Source: Acidobacteriota bacterium (GTDB lineage Bacteria; Acidobacteriota; Vicinamibacteria; Vicinamibacterales; Vicinamibacteraceae). From it: a stretch of DNA of 5,227 nt. The notes under the pieces are model-generated. The model had not been told where the DNA came from. It ran no database searches and saw only the letters and a list, made by a program, of their open reading frames with translations. A program made the position numbers and the translations under genes. Below are positions 1 to 5,227 of the stretch, in pieces (positions within the stretch are counted from its first letter, which is position 1; every line of letters begins with the position of its first letter). The DNA lies in the NCBI GenBank assembly GCA_023427865.1, contig JAEYZV010000212.1, positions 1 through 5,227 on the forward strand, written 5' to 3'.

Positions 1-701
1 TCATCATGCTGGCCGCTCCGTGGGTGATCGCCTGGTCGCCCCGCGTCCGACCGGTACGGGACGAGGCCATCACCGGACGTCTCCATGCGCTCGCGTCGCG
101 CGCCCAGATCCGGCTCGCCGGGCTCCAGGAATGGGCGTTCGGCAACAACGGCACACACGCAAATGCCGCGCTCGTGGGGGTGGTCGGTCCGCGCCGACTG
201 CTGATTTCCGACACGCTCATCGAGAGTTGCTCGCCCGAGGAGGTCGATGCGGTCGTGGCGCATGAGCTCGGCCATCACGTGCACGGCCACACGTGGCGGC
301 GGGTACGCGGCCAGGCAACGAGTGTGCTCGTGGCGGGCCTCGCTGCCCACGCCGCTGTCGCCGGCCCGGCGCGTTGGCTCGGCGGCACGGGCGGGGCAAT
401 GGACGCCGCGTCCATCCCGTGGATGCTCTGCGGTGCCGGCGCGGTCTGGCTCGCGCTCCGGCCATGGCAGCTGGCGCAGTCTCGGGCGCACGAAGCGGAG
501 GCCGACGCGTTCGCGCTGGAGCTGACGGGACGGCCCGAGGTGCTCGAACGCGTGCTCTCACGGCTCGGCGCGCGCAACCTGACGAGCGACGACGAATCGC
601 TCCTGACACGTGCGTTCTTCCTGACGCATCCGCCGATCCCGACGCGCATCGCGGCGGCGCGGCGTGCCGCGGAACGATCGGGAGCCGATTCCGCCAGTTG
701 A
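1..701 (+). CDS. M48 family (Ste24/HtpX-like) zinc metallopeptidase, C-terminal part, 5' end outside the window
   Basis: This is a membrane-associated zinc endopeptidase of family M48, a family that cleaves CAAX-type or misfolded membrane proteins. The reading frame is open to the left edge, so the ATG at position 6 is probably internal. Counting from that Met, the HELGH zinc motif is at residues 86-90 (H86 and H90 ligands, E87 catalytic). The downstream SRxHExEAD motif supplies the likely third ligand, E163, and the conserved D167. Two hydrophobic stretches lie between them, at about 103-125 and 137-152, as expected for the membrane helices of this family. The TH and P-rich tail near 207-213 (HPPIPTR) is the usual M48 C-terminal motif. 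Full-length Ste24-type proteins are about 400 residues, so the N-terminal membrane domain is probably missing. The CE15 esterase gene follows after 30 bases. The family call is firm; Ste24-type versus HtpX or another M48 subgroup, and the substrate, are open. Confidence 0.9.
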   Translation, partial: IMLAAPWVIAWSPRVRPVRDEAITGRLHALASRAQIRLAGLQEWAFGNNGTHANAALVGVVGPRRLLISDTLIESCSPEEVDAVVAHELGHHVHGHTWRRVRGQATSVLVAGLAAHAAVAGPARWLGGTGGAMDAASIPWMLCGAGAVWLALRPWQLAQSRAHEAEADAFALELTGRPEVLERVLSRLGARNLTSDDESLLTRAFFLTHPPIPTRIAAARRAAERSGADSAS

Positions 702-731
702 CGGCCACCTGCGGTAGGCTTGGCCGACGCC

Positions 732-2003
732 ATGATCACCCGCCGCCGTTTCACGCTCTCCACGCTCGCCGGACTCGTTGGCGCATCGTCGATCCGCGCG
801 CAGCCGGCCGACGCCAACTACGACGAGCGCCAGGTGCCGAGGTACACGCTTCCGCCGATCCTGCGGTTCGAGGATGGCCGGCCGGTGCGAACGCCGGCCG
901 ACTGGCCAGCACGTCGCGCCGAACTGCTCGACCTGTTCGCGGGGCACATGTACGGGCGCACGCCCGCCGGGCTGCCCGCGTACACGACGCGCGAACTCGA
1001 GGCACCGGTTGCCGCACTCGGCGGACGGGCGCTGCGGCAGCAGGTGCGGCTGGAGTGGGGACCCGCAACGTACGTGGACCTGCTGGTGTTCCGTCCACGG
1101 CACGAGCGCCCGGTGCCGGTGTTTGTCGGGCTCAACTTCTTCGGCAACCACGCCGTGCACGCCGATCCGGCGATTCGGCTCTCCGAACGCTGGATGCGCA
1201 CGAGCGAGCAGCTGTTCATCGTGAACCATCGCGCGACCGAGCGCACACGCGGCACGTTGGCGCGACGCTGGCCGCTCGACACGATCATCGGGCAGGACTG
1301 CGCGGTGGCGACGGCCTACTACGGTGATCTCGCGCCCGACGATCCGTCCGTGGTCGACAACGGCATCGCGCCCCTGGCGGCCGGGCGCCAGGACGACATC
1401 CCTGCCGACCAACGGTGGGGCGCCATCGGCATGTGGGCCTGGGGGCTGTCACAGATGCGCGCCGCGGTCAGCGCGCTGCCTGGCATCGATGGCAACCGTG
1501 CCATCGCCATCGGCCACAGCCGACTCGGCAAGGCCGCGCTCTGGGCCGCCGCGCAGGACGAGCGCTTCGCGATGGTCGTGTCCAACAATTCGGGCGAGGG
1601 CGGCGCCGCGCTGAGCCGCCGGATGTACGGCGAGACGATCGCGCGCATCACGCACAGCTTTCCGCACTGGTTCTGCCGCAAGCTGTCCACCTACGCCGAA
1701 CGGGTGCCGGAACTGCCGGTGGACCAGCACCAGCTGCTGGCACTCGTTGCGCCGCGGGTGCTCCACGTCGGCAGTGCCGTCGAGGACCGCTGGGCCGATC
1801 CGCGCGGCGAGTTCCTCGCCACGCAAGCGGCCGACGAGGCCTGGCGCTTCCTCGGTGTCCGCGGACTCGGGGATGCGCAGATGCCCGCGCTCGACACGCC
1901 TGTGGGCACGCGGGTGCGCTACCACGTGCGCCGCGGTGGCCACGACATCACGCAGTACGACTGGACGCAATACATCGCGACCGCGAAGGGGCAGCTCGCG
2001 TAA
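732..2003 (+). CDS. Exported CE15-type glucuronoyl esterase (alpha/beta hydrolase; often annotated as acetylxylan esterase)
   Basis: CE15 enzymes hydrolyse the ester between 4-O-methylglucuronate of xylan and lignin alcohols, so this protein probably acts outside the cytoplasm on plant cell wall material. It has 423 residues from the ATG at 732. The N-terminus TRRRFTLSTLAGLVGAS is a twin-arginine signal with a hydrophobic core and a likely cleavage site near SIRA-QP (about 21-22). The nucleophile elbow GHSRLGK places Ser263, followed by the Arg264 typical of CE15. Asp352 (in VEDRWADP) and His404 (in GGHDITQYDW) complete a plausible triad. The NNSGEGGA segment has Asn286 where fungal members carry the acidic residue. 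LNFFGNH (134-140) and RWPLD are further CE15-like blocks. An in-frame TTG at 720 adds MADA, but it has no spaced ribosome site and pushes the Arg motif inward; ATG 732 has a weak GGTAGG about 13 bases upstream. Substrate is inferred from the family only. Confidence 0.85.
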   Translation: MITRRRFTLSTLAGLVGASSIRAQPADANYDERQVPRYTLPPILRFEDGRPVRTPADWPARRAELLDLFAGHMYGRTPAGLPAYTTRELEAPVAALGGRALRQQVRLEWGPATYVDLLVFRPRHERPVPVFVGLNFFGNHAVHADPAIRLSERWMRTSEQLFIVNHRATERTRGTLARRWPLDTIIGQDCAVATAYYGDLAPDDPSVVDNGIAPLAAGRQDDIPADQRWGAIGMWAWGLSQMRAAVSALPGIDGNRAIAIGHSRLGKAALWAAAQDERFAMVVSNNSGEGGAALSRRMYGETIARITHSFPHWFCRKLSTYAERVPELPVDQHQLLALVAPRVLHVGSAVEDRWADPRGEFLATQAADEAWRFLGVRGLGDAQMPALDTPVGTRVRYHVRRGGHDITQYDWTQYIATAKGQLA

Positions 2004-2102
2004 TTGCAGAAATGCAGGAATTTCGGAGTTGCAGACGGTTGGTCGCCGCCGCCAAGCCCCCGGAGGTTGGCGGTGGCAATGCAATTCTGCAATTCTGCAA
2101 TT
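2002..2102. repeat. Long imperfect palindrome between convergent genes, REP/MITE-like
   Basis: The outer arms at 2002-2022 and 2083-2102 are reverse complements except for one single-base gap and one mismatch. The right arm is a short tandem repeat: AATTCTGC at 2083-2090 and 2091-2098, then AATT. The left arm carries the matching TGCAG units, and a further TTGCAG lies at 2030-2035. Inside is a GC-rich stem, 2045-2055 with 2067-2077, closing an 11-base loop. The left arm overlaps the stop codon of the esterase gene, and the right arm ends six bases before the cupredoxin stop codon. The AT-rich arms stand out from the GC-rich surroundings. Such a structure fits a dispersed palindromic repeat used as an intergenic element; whether other copies exist cannot be seen here. 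Confidence 0.7.
2045..2077. terminator. Possible bidirectional terminator hairpin
   Basis: An 11-bp stem (2045-2055 with 2067-2077, one G-T position that would be a G-U pair in plus-strand RNA) closes a GC-rich loop at 2056-2066. It lies between two genes that converge, where a shared terminator is expected. No run of T follows on either strand, only moderately AT-rich sequence, so it is not a textbook intrinsic terminator. It may equally be just the core of the larger palindrome. Confidence 0.4.
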
Positions 2103-2107
2103 TCTGT

Positions 2108-2488
2108 CTATCTGACGATCAGTTCCCCGCGCATCTCCTGACAGCCGGGGTCGGCGCGCATGCTGCAGTAGAACGGGAACCGGCCGACCTCGTCGGCGCG
2201 GAACTCGAACGTCACGGTGCCGCCAGGCGCGATGCGCTTCTGGATGCGGTAGGCGTCCACCGTGAAGCTGTGCGCGATGTCCTCCGACGTGATCGTCAGC
2301 CGGACGATGTCGTTCTGGCGGACGTCGATGACCTCGGGCTGGAAGCTGTACTTGCGCGCGGTCAGCGTGAAGGCCTTGCGGCCGGGCAACTCGGCATCGG
2401 GCTGCACGGCGACGACAAGAGCGGCGAGCGAGGCCGGGCCGCGGTGCAGCCAGGCGCGACGGGTGAGGCGTGCCATCCCCTCGATCAT
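2108..2488 (-). CDS. Small exported cupredoxin-domain protein, unusual ligand set
   Basis: This 126-residue protein has a single cupredoxin domain, the beta-sandwich fold that binds copper for electron transfer or copper handling, probably in the periplasm. Residues about 9-29 form a signal peptide; TRRAWLH followed by a hydrophobic stretch resembles a Tat signal. The domain runs from about 38 to 126 with His73 (in AHSF), Cys108 (in FYCSM), Cys116 and Met119. The spacing Cys-x7-Cys-x2-Met matches the cytochrome oxidase subunit II pattern, but Cys116 sits where the second His is usual and Ala112 replaces the second CuA cysteine, so a binuclear CuA site is unlikely. The ATG at 2488 overlaps the stop of the kinase gene in an ATGA, suggesting translational coupling; an alternative ATG at 2476 keeps the signal peptide. 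The electron partner is not identifiable, and copper binding is inferred. Confidence 0.82.
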   Translation of the reverse strand: MIEGMARLTRRAWLHRGPASLAALVVAVQPDAELPGRKAFTLTARKYSFQPEVIDVRQNDIVRLTITSEDIAHSFTVDAYRIQKRIAPGGTVTFEFRADEVGRFPFYCSMRADPGCQEMRGELIVR

Positions 2489-4788
2489 CGCGCGACTTGC
2501 AGCGCCCGTTCCAGTGCCGCGACATCCTGCCGCAGGGCAGCGGAGGAGCCCCGTTCACCGGTCGTCAGCCCGCGGACACGTGCCAGGCGCGTCCGTGCCT
2601 CTGCCGGTCGTCCCGCACCGAGTGCCACGCGCCCGAGGACGAGCTCCGCTTCCGCGACCACGCCGTCGCCGACGTTCGGGTTCGTGTCAGCTGCATGCAG
2701 CGTCGCCTCCGCCTCGCGGGCCGCGGCGACCCCCTCGCCCCGCCGCAGCAGGACGCGGGCGAGCTGCACGCGTGCCTGCAGGGTCTGCGGATGTGCCTCC
2801 CCGAGAGCCGTGGCGCGCAGGCGCAACGCCTCGCCGAGCAGTGTCGCGGCATCGTCGATGCGCCCGGCGTCGACGCGTGTCAGCGCGAGGAAGTAGAGGC
2901 TGGTGGCGATACGTGGGTTGGATGGCGCGAGCCGAGCGCGCCTGAGTCGCAGTGCGCGCTCGAAGAGCGCGGCCGCTTCCCCCGAGCGCCCCTGAGCACG
3001 CACGCTCCGTCCGAGGTTCGTCAGGCCCAGGGCCACGAGATCCTCACCGTCCTCGCGCGCACCTGCCTCCTCCCAGATCGTGAGGGCCTGCCGGTGCAGG
3101 GCCTCCGCCTCGGCGAAGCGTCCCTGCGCGTGGCGGACGAGCGCGAGGTTGTTCGTCGTCTCCGCCACGTCCCGATGCTGCGTGCCGAGAAGCCCTCGTC
3201 GCAGTGCCAGCGCCTCCTCGAGCGGAGCGACCGCCTGCTCGGTGCGTCCGCCGTACCGCCGCACGTCTCCGAGCGCATCGAGGCTGTCGGCGAGTACCAG
3301 CGGGTCGTCGCCGCGACGGAGCTGCACCGCGTCGATCGTCAGCCGCTCGGAGAGTTCGTAACGGCCGAGCTGCTTGTAGACGTCGGCAAGCGACTGCAGG
3401 AGCTGCGCCCGCACGAGCGGCGCGTCCTGCAGGTCCGCCTGCAGGCGCGTGGCGGCGCGGGCAAGCATCTGTTCCGCCGTGAGTGCCTCGCCGAGCGCCT
3501 GCCGTGGATCGGCCTGCTGGAACATGCCGACGAGGAAGCGGTTCACCGCCTCGGCCCGCGCGAGCGCCTGCTCGGCACGATCGCGCTCCCTGGCGACGCG
3601 CGCCGACTGCAGCGCGGTGACGGCCGAAAACACCAGGAGGGCGCCCAGTGCGGCCGATGCGCCCGCGACCGCGAACCGGTGGCGGCCGATGAACTTCCGC
3701 GTGCGATACCACCACGAGTCAGGGCGCGCCTGGACGGGACGCGCCGCCAGGTACCGCTCGACGTCCTCGGCCAGCTGGTCCACCGATGGATACCGCCGCG
3801 CGGGCTCGTACGCCATTGCCTTCAGCACGATCGTGTCGAGATCCCCGGCGAGCAGCCGCGCGAGGCGTTCGGGCGTCGTGCGTCGCGCCGTGGCGATGGC
3901 GGCCCTCTGTGCGTGCCCCATCGTGCGTGCGCTCGTGAGAGGCCCGAGCGCCGAGGCGCCCACCGCGGTGCTCGGGCGGACTGCCGGGCGCGCGCGCAGC
4001 GTGCGCGGCATGCCGTCGGGACCGACGTTCGTGAAGCGGTCTGGCGGCCGGCCGGCGAGCAGCTCGTAGAGCACGACGCCGAGGGCATACACGTCGGTGC
4101 GCGTGTCCACGTCGGCGGCGATGGCGCCGGCCTGCTCGGGGCTCATGTACTCGGGGGTGCCGACCACTTGCCCGACCCGCGTCAGCAGGCTCGCCTCGTC
4201 GTCGCTCTCGGCCATCGCCTTGGCGACGCCGAAGTCGATGACCTTGGTCGTCGGCGTTCCCTCGTTGGCCGTGACGAGGAGGTTGGACGGCTTCAGGTCG
4301 CGGTGCACGATGCCCTTCTGGTGGGCGTGCTGCACCGCGCGGCACACCCCCACGAACAACGCGAGCCGATCGCGCACGGTCAGCCGCTGCGCGTCGCAGT
4401 ACTCGATCAACGGCCGACCGTCGACGAGTTCCATCACGAAGTACGGCCGGCCGTCTTCAGTGGCGCCTGCATCGAACACGCGGGCGATGCCCGAGTGGTT
4501 CATGCGCGCGAGCGCCGAGCGCTCGGCCTCGAAGCGTGCGACCAGCCGATCGGTGTCCAGACCCCGCCGAATGAGCTTCAGGGCGACGACGCGGCGCAGC
4601 GGTCGCTGCTGTTCCGCCCGGTACACCACGCCCATGCCGCCGGTTCCGAGTAGACCGGTGATGGTGTAGGGCCCGATGCGGCGCGGCGTTTCCGACGAGG
4701 CGTCGGGCAGTGCTGCCGGGTGCTCCAGCGCGCCATCGGGCACGGTTTCGCTCGCGGGTAGCGCCGGCAACGACGCGTCATCGTCCAT
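2485..4788 (-). CDS. Transmembrane Ser/Thr protein kinase with C-terminal TPR domain
   Basis: This 767-residue Hanks-type kinase phosphorylates Ser/Thr on unknown substrates. The catalytic domain spans about 41-347 and looks intact: glycine loop GTGGMGVVY (48-56), Lys71 in ALKLI, the helix-C Glu89, HRDLKPSN (162-169) with Asp164, DFG (185-187), GTPEYMSPEQ (210-219) and Asp232 in TDVYALG. A single hydrophobic helix at about 371-393 follows, then a short charged, probably coiled segment (394-415). About seven TPR-like repeats fill 467-741, starting near 467, 501, 542, 585, 628, 669 and 710. With one membrane helix, the kinase is predicted inside and the TPRs outside. This architecture is common in Acidobacteriota and Planctomycetes. 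It starts 45 bases after the TonB-like gene, and the cupredoxin gene overlaps its stop by four bases. No strong ribosome site is seen; the next Met (52) lies inside the glycine loop, so Met1 is preferred. Confidence 0.95.
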   Translation of the reverse strand: MDDDASLPALPASETVPDGALEHPAALPDASSETPRRIGPYTITGLLGTGGMGVVYRAEQQRPLRRVVALKLIRRGLDTDRLVARFEAERSALARMNHSGIARVFDAGATEDGRPYFVMELVDGRPLIEYCDAQRLTVRDRLALFVGVCRAVQHAHQKGIVHRDLKPSNLLVTANEGTPTTKVIDFGVAKAMAESDDEASLLTRVGQVVGTPEYMSPEQAGAIAADVDTRTDVYALGVVLYELLAGRPPDRFTNVGPDGMPRTLRARPAVRPSTAVGASALGPLTSARTMGHAQRAAIATARRTTPERLARLLAGDLDTIVLKAMAYEPARRYPSVDQLAEDVERYLAARPVQARPDSWWYRTRKFIGRHRFAVAGASAALGALLVFSAVTALQSARVARERDRAEQALARAEAVNRFLVGMFQQADPRQALGEALTAEQMLARAATRLQADLQDAPLVRAQLLQSLADVYKQLGRYELSERLTIDAVQLRRGDDPLVLADSLDALGDVRRYGGRTEQAVAPLEEALALRRGLLGTQHRDVAETTNNLALVRHAQGRFAEAEALHRQALTIWEEAGAREDGEDLVALGLTNLGRSVRAQGRSGEAAALFERALRLRRARLAPSNPRIATSLYFLALTRVDAGRIDDAATLLGEALRLRATALGEAHPQTLQARVQLARVLLRRGEGVAAAREAEATLHAADTNPNVGDGVVAEAELVLGRVALGAGRPAEARTRLARVRGLTTGERGSSAALRQDVAALERALQVAR

Positions 4789-4806
4789 GGACAGCCCAAG
4801 ATCCGA

Positions 4807-4820
4807 CCAGAACGGTCTGG
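4807..4820. promoter_or_regulatory. Short perfect inverted repeat upstream of the kinase gene
   Basis: CCAGA and TCTGG flank a four-base spacer in the 45-base gap between the TonB-like gene and the kinase start. It could form a small hairpin in the mRNA or serve as a protein binding site. A repeat this short is expected by chance fairly often, so this is a weak call. Confidence 0.2.
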
Positions 4821-4833
4821 GAGGGTCAAGTCG

Positions 4834-5227
4834 TCACTGTCCGAAGCGCACGGTGACCGTGAGCAGCACGGCAATCGGACGGCCGTTGAGGGTCGGCTCC
4901 TCGTATCGCCACCGGCGGACCGCCTCCACCGCCGCTGCGTCGAGCAGAGGTACCGAGCGCAGCACGCGGACGTCGACCACGTGGCCGCCGGGCGCGATGG
5001 TCGCCTCGAGCACCACCGTCCCCGTGATGCGCGCCTGCGCCGCTATCGAGGGGTAGATCGGCGTGACGTGATGGAGCTTACGGGGCGCGCGGATGTCGCC
5101 ACCGACGCGAACCGGGCGTGCCGACGCTGGGACGGGCACCGATACCGGTGGCCGAGCCAATGCTGCGCCGCTCAAGGCACCGCCCAGGTCCGCCCCTGCG
5201 ACACGGCCCAGTGCTGCGGCCCCGGTG
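4834..5227 (-). CDS. TonB-family protein, C-terminal domain, 5' end outside the window
   Basis: This is the C-terminal part of an energy-transducer TonB-type protein. In TonB this domain reaches through the periplasm to contact outer-membrane receptors. The visible core runs from VGGDIRAPRKLHHVTPIYPSI through GTVVLEATIAPGG, VRVLRSVPLLDAAAVEAVRRW and the final LTVTVRFGQ, matching the usual TonB_C order: YP motif, G-x-V strand, G-G turn, S-x-P-x-LD helix, W, and a last beta-strand. Before it lies a Pro/Val/Ala-rich linker (PPVSVPVPASARP). The frame stays open to the right edge, encoding Ala/Gly-rich sequence, so a TTG at 5173-5175 is probably internal. The N-terminal membrane anchor is not visible. 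In Acidobacteriota this domain also occurs fused to other N-terminal domains, such as M56 (BlaR1-like) peptidases, so the full protein type is open. It precedes the kinase gene by 45 bases on the same strand, probably one operon. Confidence 0.88.
   Translation of the reverse strand, partial: TGAAALGRVAGADLGGALSGAALARPPVSVPVPASARPVRVGGDIRAPRKLHHVTPIYPSIAAQARITGTVVLEATIAPGGHVVDVRVLRSVPLLDAAAVEAVRRWRYEEPTLNGRPIAVLLTVTVRFGQ

Noticed and set aside
558..1412. A 284-codon minus-strand frame opposite the peptidase end and the esterase start
   Set aside because: It is antisense to two genes with clear motifs and has no domain signal of its own.
2083..2102. Short tandem repeat considered as a CRISPR fragment
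   Set aside because: The units are 8 bases with no spacers, and they form one arm of a palindrome; no cas genes are present.
1449..2558. A 369-codon minus-strand frame covering the cupredoxin region and the esterase end
   Set aside because: Its protein is Arg/Pro/His-rich without domain features and is out of frame with the clear cupredoxin gene.
1415..2896. A 493-codon plus-strand frame crossing the esterase end, the palindrome and the cupredoxin gene
   Set aside because: It is low in recognisable motifs and spans two well-supported genes in other frames as well as the intergenic repeat.
3980..4015. GCGC-rich, partly palindromic stretch that could be read as a hairpin or operator
   Set aside because: It lies within the kinase coding region and is explained by GC-rich codons for an Arg/Ala-rich segment.
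2470..4653. A 727-codon open frame on the plus strand opposite the kinase gene
   Set aside because: It is a shadow of the kinase gene in GC-rich DNA: the translation is rich in Arg, Ala and Gly with no recognisable domain, while the opposite strand has every kinase motif.
5173..5175. TTG as the start of the TonB-like gene
   Set aside because: The frame continues open to the right edge with sequence of similar composition, and a start here would leave no membrane anchor or signal peptide.

Overview
This is a GC-rich window with four or five densely packed protein-coding genes, two convergent gene groups and very little non-coding DNA. The gene set suggests a soil-type Acidobacteriota, perhaps the Vicinamibacteria/Luteitalea group. 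The pointers are a Ser/Thr kinase with a single membrane helix and C-terminal TPRs, an acidobacterial-style TonB C-terminal protein, a bacterial CE15 esterase and a small cupredoxin. The taxon is an inference from gene style and base composition, not from a marker gene.

Left half, plus strand (1-2003): the C-terminal part of an M48 (Ste24/HtpX-like) membrane zinc metallopeptidase runs in from the left edge. Thirty bases after its stop comes a complete Tat-type exported alpha/beta-hydrolase of the CE15 glucuronoyl esterase type. Its Ser-Asp-His triad can be placed, with the acid at the alternative bacterial position. The two genes may be co-transcribed, but no functional link is evident.

Centre (2002-2107): about 100 bases separate the converging genes. 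They hold a long imperfect palindrome whose outer arms are AT-rich and built from repeats of an AATTCTGC/TGCAG unit, around an inner GC-rich hairpin. It could act as a bidirectional terminator, but it also looks like a dispersed palindromic repeat (REP- or MITE-like).

Right half, minus strand (5227 down to 2108), in transcription order: the C-terminal part of a TonB-family protein entering from the right edge; a complete 767-aa membrane Ser/Thr protein kinase with about seven TPRs; and a 126-aa exported cupredoxin whose start overlaps the kinase stop by four bases (ATGA). The overlap strongly suggests translational coupling. The group is consistent with an envelope signalling unit: kinase in the cytoplasm, TPR region probably outside, a small copper-type protein in the periplasm and a TonB-like protein at the membrane. 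The pathway itself is not known from the sequence.

I saw no RNA genes, CRISPR arrays, transposases or phage genes. I see no clear new multi-gene system. The most unusual items are the central palindrome, the cupredoxin with Cys in the usual second-His position, and the coupled kinase-cupredoxin pair.
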